A model generated the notes under the pieces. That model saw nothing but the letters and a program-made list of their open reading frames with translations. It did no database searches and was not told where the DNA came from. From the NCBI GenBank assembly GCA_026399025.1, contig JAPLRU010000049.1, forward strand, positions 124,001-188,000: a stretch of 64,000 nt of DNA, written 5' to 3'. Each line of letters opens with the position of its first letter. Position 1 is the stretch's first letter. A program made the position numbers and the translations under genes. The DNA is from Methylobacter sp. Lineage in GTDB: Bacteria; Pseudomonadota; Gammaproteobacteria; Methylococcales; Methylomonadaceae. Positions 47,098 to 55,269 of the stretch are shown in pieces.

Positions 47098-47280
47098 ATG
47101 ACGTTAAAATTAAGTACAGTTGTTTATACGTTAAATACATGGTCGTTCTTGCTCGTCGAAGGCGATAGCGATTCCCATGGCGGTATAGTTGAACGGCTAA
47201 CCATGGAAGAGCAACCGGCGGGATACGATGGCGTGAAAACCGCGATCAGGATCGGCCAAACCAACATTACCTTTATTTGA
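47098..47280 (+). pseudogene. remnant of a methyl-accepting chemotaxis protein gene
   Basis: The frame reads VEGDSDSHGGIVERL then TMEEQPAGYDGVKTAI and ends IGQTNITFI. In the intact MCP at 50978 the same pieces occur far apart (VEGDSDAQGGIVDLL in the middle, TMEEQVAAHEGVKVGI and HQTNITFF at the C-terminus). The upstream leader (about 47066-47160) also matches the leader of that MCP (50838-50935). So almost the whole gene has been deleted, leaving leader, a short middle piece and the tail joined. It sits just before intact cheY, as the intact MCP sits before a broken cheY. Confidence 0.8.
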
Positions 47281-47290
47281 GGAGCCCCGC

Positions 47291-47659
47291 ATGGCCAAGA
47301 CAATACTGTTTGTAGAAGATTCCGCCTCGGTCCGGCAAGTGATGAAAAGCACCCTGAGCCGTGAAGGTTACGATGTGGTGGTCGCTTGCGACGGCCAGGA
47401 CGCCCTGACCAAACTGGACGGCAGCAAAATCCACCTGATCATCAGCGACGTGAACATGCCCAACATGGACGGCCTGACCTTCGTTAAAACTGCGAAAAGA
47501 CTGCCCGCGTACAAATTCACCCCGATTATCATGCTGACCACCGAGACCCAGCAAGATAAAATGAACGAAGGCAAAGCCGCCGGCGTCAAAGCCTGGATCG
47601 TCAAACCGTTTCAGCCGCCGCAACTATTGGCCGCGGTGGCGCAATTGATTCAGGCTTAA
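47291..47659 (+). CDS. cheY: CheY-type chemotaxis response regulator
   Basis: 122 residues, single receiver domain. Phosphoacceptor Asp in HLIISDVNMPNMDGLTFVKT, acidic pocket LFVEDSASVRQ, Thr in IIMLTTETQQDKM and Lys in AWIVKPFQPPQL. No output domain; expected to bind the flagellar switch or a similar target after phosphorylation by CheA. A strong GAGGAGCC-type site precedes the ATG. The matching gene after the other MCP is broken (52470-52593), so this copy presumably serves the system. Confidence 0.93.
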   Translation: MAKTILFVEDSASVRQVMKSTLSREGYDVVVACDGQDALTKLDGSKIHLIISDVNMPNMDGLTFVKTAKRLPAYKFTPIIMLTTETQQDKMNEGKAAGVKAWIVKPFQPPQLLAAVAQLIQA

Positions 47660-47706
47660 AGTGATTTCCATGAAAAAATAGGCCGGATGCTGCGCATTTT
47701 TACTCA

Positions 47707-47759
47707 GCACGAGGACACCAAGTTTATAAGCTTCGTGATCTCCGTGTCCTCATGGTGAA
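47707..47759. repeat. degenerate palindromic repeat of the CACGAAG family
   Basis: GCACGAGGACACCAAG, 8-nt A/T loop, CTTCGTGATCTCCGTGTCCT, then CATGGTGAA: an imperfect version of the 20-bp-stem hairpin at 9613-9660. Intergenic, between cheY and cheD. Confidence 0.65.
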
Positions 47760-47962
47760 TAGCACAGCCGGATATGCAGGGTAGACTCTTTATCGGACAG
47801 CGCTTAAGGCAAGTTGTTTAGCGAAACGAATCAAGCACTACGGTTTGGCGAGCTATGGCGTTATTTTCACATGGTTACTGCCCCAAACGGTAAGCCGGAG
47901 CTGTAAATGGCGGCGAACTTGCTGACGAAAGCCACTTCTTTCGCGCCCTCAAACATTCGGAC

Positions 47963-48502
47963 ATGATAAGACCTTTGCGTCCAAAAGAAATATTTCTTCA
48001 ACCCGGAGATTATTGTTTTTCCGACCGGGATACTCGTATCAGCACCGTGCTTGGCTCTTGCGTGTCGATAACCTTTTGGCATCCTCAATTATCGGTAGGC
48101 GGAATGTGCCATTATATGCTGCCGAGACGCGGCAATGAACCTAGAAACGGCGATTGGCCTGAGCCGGACGGACGTTATGCCGATGAGGCTGTTGCCTTGA
48201 TGTTGAAGAAAATGGATGCGGTAGGCGCTTCTTATAAGGAATATCAGGTCAAGTTATTTGGCGGCGGCAACATGTTTCCCCATGTAGCGCAAAAAAATAT
48301 GTTCCGAATCGGCATCAGTAATGCTCAAGCCGCTCGGCGCCTGATCCAACACTATGGGTTAACCTGCGTAGCCGAGCACTTGGGCGATAGCGGACATCGC
48401 AAAGTGATTTTTGAAGTGTGGAGCGGAGAGGTTTGGGTTAAGCACAATCATTTGCTGCTCTGCACCGCGCACGAGTCTGATAAACAAAGGGGGCCGGGAT
48501 GA
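47963..48502 (+). CDS. cheD: chemoreceptor glutamine deamidase CheD
   Basis: Deamidates chemoreceptor glutamines and in some species modulates CheC. 179 residues. The catalytic Cys is in [12 protein letters not shown] (Cys 33), the His in [10 protein letters not shown], and KLFGGGNMF follows. The stop overlaps the cheB start by 4 bp (ATGA). The 303-bp spacer before it holds a degenerate palindrome and no gene. Confidence 0.93.
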   Translation: MIRPLRPKEIFLQPGDYCFSDRDTRISTVLGSCVSITFWHPQLSVGGMCHYMLPRRGNEPRNGDWPEPDGRYADEAVALMLKKMDAVGASYKEYQVKLFGGGNMFPHVAQKNMFRIGISNAQAARRLIQHYGLTCVAEHLGDSGHRKVIFEVWSGEVWVKHNHLLLCTAHESDKQRGPG

Positions 48503-49572
48503 CTCAGATTAAAGTGCTGATAGTGGATGATTCCGCCGTGGTAAGGCAGGTACTGACCGCGAATTTATCGCAAGATCCCGGCATTAACGTACTCGCGGCC
48601 GTTGCCGATCCGCTGTTCGCGATGGCGCGAATGCAGATGCAATGGCCCGACGTGATTGTGCTGGACGTGGAAATGCCGCGCATGGACGGCATCACCTTTT
48701 TGAAAAAGCTGATGGCGGAACGGCCCACGCCGGTGGTGATTTGTTCCACGCTAACCGAAAAAGGCGCGGAAACCACCATGCAGGCGTTGGCGGCGGGGGC
48801 GGTCAGCATCGTCACCAAGCCTAAAGCCGGACTCAAACAATTTTTGCAGGAGGATTCGGAAAGCTTGGTGGTCGCGGTCAAAGCCGCGTCTCGCGCCAAT
48901 CTGCGCCGATTGACCCCAACGCCCGCGGTCATGCCGGTGCAGGCCAAGTTAAGCGCAGACGCCATTCTCCCGGCCGCCTCCCAAGCCATGGCCGAAACCA
49001 CCGACCGGGTCGTCGCCATCGGCACCTCCACCGGCGGCACTCAAGCCTTAGAAGCCGTATTGACCGCCTTGCCGCGGGTCAGTCCGGGCATCGTTATCGT
49101 GCAACATATGCCGGAAAAGTTTACCGGCGCTTTTGCCGCCCGCCTGAATAATTTATGCCAAATTGAAGTGCGCGAAGCCGTTAATGGCGACCGGGTACTG
49201 CCGGGACGCGCATTGATAGCGCCGGGAGGGCGGCATTTGCTGCTAAAGCGTAGCGGTGCGCAATATCATGTTGAGGTCGTGGACGGGCCTCCGGTCAGTC
49301 GTCATCGTCCGTCGGTCGATGTATTGTTCCGCTCGGTAGCCAAGTGCGCGGGCAAAAATGCATTGGGTATCATCATGACCGGCATGGGCGATGACGGCGC
49401 CAAAGGCTTAAAAGAAATGCACGACATGGGCGCGCATACGCTAGGGCAGGATGAAGACAGCTGCGTAGTGTATGGGATGCCGAAAGAGGCACTGAAGTTG
49501 GGGGCGGTGAACAAGGAGTTGCCGTTAGGCCGGATTGCCGCGGAGATTGTGGCGTATGGCGGCGGGCGATAA
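48499..49572 (+). CDS. cheB: chemotaxis methylesterase CheB
   Basis: Removes receptor methyl groups and deamidates. 357 residues: receiver domain (Asp in [17 protein letters not shown], about 55), linker, and the methylesterase domain with the Ser-His-Asp triad in [31 protein letters not shown] and [14 protein letters not shown]. Coupled to cheD. A broken second cheB start and end remains at 59585-59726 after cheR. Confidence 0.96.
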   Translation: MTQIKVLIVDDSAVVRQVLTANLSQDPGINVLAAVADPLFAMARMQMQWPDVIVLDVEMPRMDGITFLKKLMAERPTPVVICSTLTEKGAETTMQALAAGAVSIVTKPKAGLKQFLQEDSESLVVAVKAASRANLRRLTPTPAVMPVQAKLSADAILPAASQAMAETTDRVVAIGTSTGGTQALEAVLTALPRVSPGIVIVQHMPEKFTGAFAARLNNLCQIEVREAVNGDRVLPGRALIAPGGRHLLLKRSGAQYHVEVVDGPPVSRHRPSVDVLFRSVAKCAGKNALGIIMTGMGDDGAKGLKEMHDMGAHTLGQDEDSCVVYGMPKEALKLGAVNKELPLGRIAAEIVAYGGGR

Positions 49573-49712
49573 TTCGGCTATGTAAAAAGGGCGGTTTAAA
49601 TTAATAGGGTTTTCTCATAGGCAACGAAACCCAATAATTGAAACTGACAATTGGGACAAATTACCACTCAGTCGCAACGTCCCTTAATTTTTTGCGAATG
49701 GCTAAAGCAGTT

Positions 49713-50345
49713 ATGATAAGTTTATTGATTGTCGACGATCATGAGTTGATGCGCGAAGGACTGAGACAGCTTTTCGAAGGTGAAAATGACATCGTGGTCA
49801 GTGCGGAGGCCGGTAGCGGCGAGGAGGCGCTTGCCATTATGCAGAGCCGGACGTTCGATCTGGTTTTGCTCGATCTATCGATGCCCGGTATCCATGGCGT
49901 GGAACTGATAAAAAAAATCAAAGAGAGGCCGGATAGCCCGCCTATTCTGGTGCTAAGCATGCATAACGAGCCGGAAATCGTCAAACGCAAGCTCAAGTTC
50001 GGCGCCTCGGGCTATATCACTAAAGATAGCTCGGCCAAGGATTTGCTGGAGGCGATGCGTAAGGTAGCGTCCGGCGAACGCTTTATCGCGGCCGACATTG
50101 CCGAACAAATCGCTTTCGAAGCGACCGCCGGAATGCAGTTGGTAGCGCATGAGTTACTGTCCGCTCGAGAGCTTATGATCCTGCGCATGCTGGTCGAAGG
50201 CAAAAACGCCAACGAAATTGCGCTGGATTTGGGTATCAGCAGTAAAACCGTCAGCACCCATAAAACCCGTTTGATGAATAAAATGCATATCGACAGCGAG
50301 GTCAAGCTCATGCAATACATCATCGTGCATGGCATGGTTCTATAA
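49713..50345 (+). CDS. NarL/FixJ-type response regulator, copy 2
   Basis: From the ATG at 49713, chosen to match copy 1, it has 210 residues. Asp in FDLVLLDLSMPGIHGVEL, Lys in SGYITKDSSAKDLLEA, HTH LGISSKTVSTHKTRLMNKMH. Most of the protein and DNA is identical to the gene at 46162, with scattered conservative differences in the HTH linker. No kinase is adjacent; the multi-PAS kinase upstream may serve both. A longer start at 49638 is not shared by copy 1. Confidence 0.9.
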   Translation: MISLLIVDDHELMREGLRQLFEGENDIVVSAEAGSGEEALAIMQSRTFDLVLLDLSMPGIHGVELIKKIKERPDSPPILVLSMHNEPEIVKRKLKFGASGYITKDSSAKDLLEAMRKVASGERFIAADIAEQIAFEATAGMQLVAHELLSARELMILRMLVEGKNANEIALDLGISSKTVSTHKTRLMNKMHIDSEVKLMQYIIVHGMVL

Positions 50346-50977
50346 CACTCGCTTTTTTTCCAATGTCCTACAGCGTTATGAGTTGGCCGTGTAGGGCAAC
50401 AGCACCGCGTAGTGCACAAGGAGTTTAGGATGGATCGATTACATCGGTCGACGTTGTCGTGCTTAAGTAAGGCTTGGGTTAATGCTTGGCGGCTAAATCC
50501 GCCTAGCTAAAAGCACTTTTGCAACTACTCAGGTAAATTCTCATTAATAACGGGTAAATCCGCAAAAAGCTAAGCTAAAAAATCAAAAATCGCATCGCCA
50601 AAAAACAAAACTTCGTGTTCTTCGCGCCTCGGTACGCCGCTACCCAAGCTTTTGCCCGGCCCTGTCTTTTAGGAGCTGGAACAAGTCGATTGCTCATATG
50701 CGTTCGCGTTCCCTTGTAAGATCGCCCTACGTCATACCCTCATATATCAGGCTCATCCTTATAAAAAATCCACTTATTGTAGTCCATTTCTTACACGTTT
50801 AGGGTAGTTAAATTATCAGCCGATCCTTATCGATATTCGGAATCAGCCGATTGTACGCCGAACGAATATCCTTAAAATTAAACACGGTTGTTTAGACCTT
50901 ACTACCTATGTGGCCGCTCTTATCTGTCGAAGACGCGATTGCAAGGCGAGGTAACCTTAAGTTTAAAGGAAGTGTAT
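50346..50977. other. 632-bp spacer with duplicated flanking sequence
   Basis: Starts with a decayed copy of the palindrome at 46850, and ends (50838-50935) with a leader very similar to 47066-47160. In between is a CACGAAG-type fragment (CTTCGTGTTCTTCGCGCC near 50610). No gene is supported. The whole is the counterpart of the 46795-47290 spacer, confirming a segmental duplication. Confidence 0.55.
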
Positions 50978-52459
50978 ATGCAGACATCGATAAAATCCGA
51001 TCAAAATGATTACTGGCTGACAGTGCCGTTATTGTTGTTAGGCGGATTCGGTACTTTAGGTGTTGTAGCGGCCAGTCGTTATGCGATGACGGCTTCGTTA
51101 ACGGCGACCGGATTGGTGGTTATGACTGCCGCTTTGTACTTTTGGGCGCGTAATCGCTGCCGGATGACGCTGCAAATGAGCGAGCAAGGCCTCTCAGCCA
51201 AATTACACCGGGAACACGAGGAAAAAATCAAAGCTATGCAGGATGAGCATAGTGAAACCGTATTGCGGGTTTGCGCCGATCAAGTGGAGGCGGAGCGGAA
51301 CCGGATCGAAATTTTGCTGGCCGGTTTAGCACAACATTTAGCGCTATTGTCGGATCGTCTCGACGTACAAAATCAGGCGAAGAGCAAACAAAACGTGCGC
51401 CTGCCTGTTGAAATTTGCATTACCGATTTAACGCAGCGCGTCGACGCCTTGATCGGACAACTTGATCAGTCATTGATAGACGACGAAGGAGAAGACGATC
51501 AGCCGATCATAGGGCTTGATTCGTTGTGTCAAAAAGTATTGCCCATCTGGGCCTGCCAAGTCGATATGGCAAAGACGCATACCGAAGAATCTATCGCGAA
51601 TTTAGCGCAACGTTTCGACGCGTTGTCCAAACGCCTCGATGCCGCCGTCATCGCGTCTCAAAGTGCCGTGGAAGGCGACAGCGATGCACAAGGCGGCATT
51701 GTTGATCTGTTACGGGACAGCCAGCTTGAGCTAAGCACTATTACTCAGGCGCTGGGCGCTTCACTGCAAGAAAAGGACAAACTGCTGCGTTCAATCGAGA
51801 ATTTATCCGGGTTTACCGAACAACTCAGCAAAATGGCTTTGGAAGTCAGCAGCATTGCCGGCCAGACTAACTTGCTGGCGTTGAATGCCGCTGTTCAGGC
51901 GGCGCGAGCCGGCGATGCCGGGCACGGCTTTTCGGTGGTGGCCGATGAAGTGCGGAAATTGTCGCGCTCGTCAGGCGATATCGGCAAGAAGATTACCGAG
52001 ATGATCGATTCGGTTAACGAAGCGATTGAAGACACGCTGGTCATTTCCCATAACTTCGCAAAGCGAGATCAACAAACCCTGAGCAAAGCGGAGAGCATTA
52101 TCGCTTCAGTGTTAACCCGCTTTAGCCAAGCGGCTGCCGGACTGTCGGAGTCCGGAGAGCTGTTGCGCAACGAAAATAATGCGATCAACCATGAAATAAC
52201 CGATGTTTTTATCGACTTGCAGTTTCAGGACCGGGTCAGCCAGATTTTGACCTTGGTCGGCGACGATGTGAACAAGCTCGAGCGACATTTAAACGAACTT
52301 AAAAACGAAGCCCCCGAGCAAGGGTTAACCCGCACGGTGAATGTGGAGCAATGGCTGGAAGAGCTGGCTATGACTTACACCATGGAAGAACAAGTGGCGG
52401 CGCATGAAGGGGTCAAAGTCGGAATCAAGACCCACCAAACCAACATTACCTTTTTTTGA
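50978..52459 (+). CDS. methyl-accepting chemotaxis protein, no periplasmic domain
   Basis: From the ATG at 50978 (AAAGGA site; a frame reaching 50888 lacks one) it has 493 residues. Two membrane helices at the N-terminus are separated by only a few residues (WLTVPLLLLGGFGTLGVVAA and LTATGLVVMTAALYFWA), so there is no periplasmic sensor. A long coiled coil with DLTQRVDALIGQLDQSL follows, then the signalling hairpin tip [20 protein letters not shown] and VVADEVRKLSRSSGDIGKKI. It would sense cytoplasmic or membrane-energy signals. Directly followed by a broken cheY. Confidence 0.9.
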   Translation: MQTSIKSDQNDYWLTVPLLLLGGFGTLGVVAASRYAMTASLTATGLVVMTAALYFWARNRCRMTLQMSEQGLSAKLHREHEEKIKAMQDEHSETVLRVCADQVEAERNRIEILLAGLAQHLALLSDRLDVQNQAKSKQNVRLPVEICITDLTQRVDALIGQLDQSLIDDEGEDDQPIIGLDSLCQKVLPIWACQVDMAKTHTEESIANLAQRFDALSKRLDAAVIASQSAVEGDSDAQGGIVDLLRDSQLELSTITQALGASLQEKDKLLRSIENLSGFTEQLSKMALEVSSIAGQTNLLALNAAVQAARAGDAGHGFSVVADEVRKLSRSSGDIGKKITEMIDSVNEAIEDTLVISHNFAKRDQQTLSKAESIIASVLTRFSQAAAGLSESGELLRNENNAINHEITDVFIDLQFQDRVSQILTLVGDDVNKLERHLNELKNEAPEQGLTRTVNVEQWLEELAMTYTMEEQVAAHEGVKVGIKTHQTNITFF

Positions 52460-52469
52460 GGAAGCCAAC

Positions 52470-52593
52470 ATGGTCAAAACAATGCTGTTTATAGACGATT
52501 CGGCAAGTGATCGAAATGAACAAAGGCAAAGCGGTCTGCATCAACGTTTGGATGGCCAAACCTTTTCCGCCGGCGCAACTGAGCCCGTCTTAA
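52470..52593 (+). pseudogene. cheY remnant with internal deletion
   Basis: The start MVKTMLFIDDSAS matches intact CheY (MAKTILFVEDSAS), and after a deletion a different frame continues IEMNKGKAVCINVWMAKPFP and ends SPS, matching KMNEGKAAGVKAWIVKPFQP of CheY. About two thirds of the gene, including the phosphoacceptor Asp, is gone and the join is frameshifted. It lies between the MCP and the STAS gene, where an intact cheY would be expected. Confidence 0.85.
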
Positions 52594-52609
52594 AGACGAG
52601 GAGCCGGCA

Positions 52610-52951
52610 ATGACCAACATCGACCCTAACAATCAGCAGGACGGTCGCATTGTTATAAATGGTGAGTTGAGCATTTATACCGCTCTGGAACTGAAAGAGA
52701 AATTGCTGGCGGGCTTGTCGACGGCGGAAGAGCTGGAACTGGATGTGTCCGGAGTCGGTGAAGTCGACGCGGCCGGCTTGCAACTGCTGGTGATGGCAAA
52801 ACAACAGGCGAATGCTTCCGGCAAAGTCCTACGCATTACCGGCCATACTCCGGTAATAATTGAACTGTTGGATTTGTCCGGTTTGGCCGGCTTTTTCGGC
52901 GATCCGCTGTTGATGGTTAACAACTCCAATCCTGAAGGTCAATCGATATGA
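52610..52951 (+). CDS. STAS-domain protein in the chemotaxis operon
   Basis: 113 residues, one STAS domain of the SpoIIAA/MlaB type (LELDVSGVGEVDAAGLQLLV, then KVLRITGHTPVIIELLDLSG). In the family, the residue after the first Asp of the DxSG loop is phosphorylated in partner-switching; here DVSGVGEVDAAGLQ keeps a Ser near the loop but the partner is unknown. A GAGGAG site precedes the ATG at 52610. The stop overlaps the cheA start by 4 bp, so it is coupled to cheA. Such STAS genes occur before cheA in several alternative chemosensory operons. Confidence 0.85.
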   Translation: MTNIDPNNQQDGRIVINGELSIYTALELKEKLLAGLSTAEELELDVSGVGEVDAAGLQLLVMAKQQANASGKVLRITGHTPVIIELLDLSGLAGFFGDPLLMVNNSNPEGQSI

Positions 52952-55134
52952 TCCCGGACGAATATCTCCAAACCTTTGTGGTCGAATGCAGAGAACTGCT
53001 CGAACAAATGGAAGATGCCTTGTTAATCGTAGAACAGGCCGCCGACGCCCCCGAAATCATCAATGCCATCTTTCGAGCCGCGCATACCATCAAAGGTTCG
53101 GCCGGCATGTTCGGTCTCGATTCTGTCGTAACCTTCACTCATGCTGTGGAGAGCGTACTGGATAGAGTACGTAGCGGCGAAGTCGCGATGACTTCGGTAT
53201 TGGTGGGTTTATTTATTAAAGCACACGATCATTTGAAGGTATTAATCGATCATGTGGCCGAGGGTAGCCAGTTACCGAGCGAGATTGACAGCCAAGGTCA
53301 GCGCTTAATCGGGGAGTTGGGCGCTTACCTGAATAAAACCGGCGCGGATCAAGCCGAGAGCGCAATCCCCGCCGTGCATCGGGCCAAAGTAGAGCGCGAA
53401 CACAGCGACGCCGTCGGCAGCGACCATTGGCATATTTCCTTGCGCTTCGGCCCCGACGTGTTCAGGAACGGCATGGACCCTTTCTCGTTCGTGCGCTGCC
53501 TGTCCTCCTTAGGCCGCATCGTACATCTGGAGACGCTGATCGACGCTATCCCGGCCGCCGAAGATATGGACCCGGAAACTTGCTACCTGGGCTTTGAAAT
53601 CAGCTTCAGCAGCAATGCCGACAAAGTCGCTATCGACAGCATTTTCAACTTCGTCCGCAGCGACTGCTTAATCCGCATCCTGCCGCCGCGCAGCAACGCC
53701 GACGAATACCGGCGCCTGATCCAAGAACTGCCGGAACAGGAAATGCGCCTGGGCGAAATCCTGGTCAAATGCGGCACCCTAACCCCCGAAGAATTGGCCG
53801 GCATCCTGCGCTTCCAAGCCGAACAACACGACCGGCCGCAACGGCCGATCGGCGAAGTCCTGGTCGAACAACAACTGGTGCGGTCGCCGGTCATCGAAGC
53901 CGCGCTGGAAAAACAAAAACAGATCAAAGACAACAAAAAGAACGAAGCCAACCTGATCCGCGTCGACGCCGACAAACTCGACGAACTGATCAACCTGGTC
54001 GGCGAACTGATCATTGCCGGCGCCGGCACCAACCTGATCGCCCGGCGCGCCAAAATGGCCGACCTGATCGAATCCACCGCCACCTTGTCGCGGCTGGTCG
54101 AGGAAGTGCGCGATTCCGCCCTGGCTTTGCGCATGGTGCAAATCGGCGGCACCTTCAACCGCTTCCAGCGCGTGGTGCGCGACGTCAGCAAAGAACTGGG
54201 CAAAGACATCAACCTGGTCATCAGCGGCGCGGAAACCGAACTCGACAAAACCGTGGTCGAAAAAATCGGCGACCCGCTGACTCATTTAGTGCGCAACGCC
54301 ATGGACCACGGCATCGAAGCGGCCGAACTGCGCCTTGCCCGCGGCAAACCGGCTCAAGGCACACTTAAACTGAACGCCTACCATGACGCCGGCAGCATCG
54401 TCATTGAGGTCAGCGACGACGGCGGCGGCCTGAACAAAGACAAAATCCTGGCCAAAGCGATCGAACGCGGACTGGTCACCGAGGCGGCCAACCTGACCGA
54501 CCAAGAAATCTACAACCTGATCTTCGAGGCCGGCTTTTCCACCGCCGAAGCGGTCAGCAACCTGTCCGGCCGCGGCGTCGGCATGGATGTGGTGCGCCGC
54601 AACATCCATGCCTTGCGCGGCAGCGTCGATCTGGATAGCGCCGAAGGCCTCGGCAGCACCATCCGCATCCGGCTGCCGCTGACGCTGGCTATTATCAACG
54701 GCTTCATGGTCGGGGTCGGCAACGCCACTTACATCATCCCGTTGGACATGGTGGTTGAATGCATCGAATTAAAAGCCTGGGCCGGCGACGAAGGCGACGG
54801 TCATTACCTGAACCTGCGCGGCGAAGTGCTGCCGTACCAACGCATGCGCGACCACTTTGAAGTTGAAGACGGAGCCAAAGTTCAGCGTGAAAATGTGGTC
54901 GTGGTGCGCTACGGCGGGCGCAAAGCCGGCTTGGTCGTAGACCGGCTGATGGGCGAGTTCCAGACCGTGATCAAGCCGCTGGGCAAATTGTTTAAAGGCG
55001 AAAAGAGCATCGGCGGTTTTACCATCCTGGGTACGGGCGAAGTTGCGTTGATCGTCGATGTGCCGGGGCTGATGGGGCAGATAGAGCATGAAAGAGCGTT
55101 GGGTGAAGTAGCGGTTGCTTCGGTATCAAGATAA
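52948..55134 (+). CDS. cheA: chemotaxis histidine kinase CheA
   Basis: 728 residues: Hpt domain with His 46 in RAAHTIKGSAGMFG; a middle region with an embedded extra segment (EMRLGEILVKCGTLTPEELA, about residues 268-287); dimerisation helices (KLDELINLVGELIIAGAG); HATPase with LVRNAMDHGIE and GRGVGMDVVRR; and a CheW-like C-terminal domain (INGFMVGVGNATYIIPLDMV). Central sensor kinase coupling MCPs and CheW to CheY and CheB. The part from about 53400 to 54780 has visibly more GC-rich third positions than the start, suggesting mosaic origin. Confidence 0.96.
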   Translation: MIPDEYLQTFVVECRELLEQMEDALLIVEQAADAPEIINAIFRAAHTIKGSAGMFGLDSVVTFTHAVESVLDRVRSGEVAMTSVLVGLFIKAHDHLKVLIDHVAEGSQLPSEIDSQGQRLIGELGAYLNKTGADQAESAIPAVHRAKVEREHSDAVGSDHWHISLRFGPDVFRNGMDPFSFVRCLSSLGRIVHLETLIDAIPAAEDMDPETCYLGFEISFSSNADKVAIDSIFNFVRSDCLIRILPPRSNADEYRRLIQELPEQEMRLGEILVKCGTLTPEELAGILRFQAEQHDRPQRPIGEVLVEQQLVRSPVIEAALEKQKQIKDNKKNEANLIRVDADKLDELINLVGELIIAGAGTNLIARRAKMADLIESTATLSRLVEEVRDSALALRMVQIGGTFNRFQRVVRDVSKELGKDINLVISGAETELDKTVVEKIGDPLTHLVRNAMDHGIEAAELRLARGKPAQGTLKLNAYHDAGSIVIEVSDDGGGLNKDKILAKAIERGLVTEAANLTDQEIYNLIFEAGFSTAEAVSNLSGRGVGMDVVRRNIHALRGSVDLDSAEGLGSTIRIRLPLTLAIINGFMVGVGNATYIIPLDMVVECIELKAWAGDEGDGHYLNLRGEVLPYQRMRDHFEVEDGAKVQRENVVVVRYGGRKAGLVVDRLMGEFQTVIKPLGKLFKGEKSIGGFTILGTGEVALIVDVPGLMGQIEHERALGEVAVASVSR

Positions 55135-55269
55135 TGAAGTGCAATCTACGCTTAAAAATATTATCAGATAAAAATACAGAAAATCAGGTGCTTAATAACA
55201 TCTTTAAGATTTGGATTGGGTTTGAAGCCGGTTCAATCAGACACTAAATTGTTTAAAAGGGGAATAACT

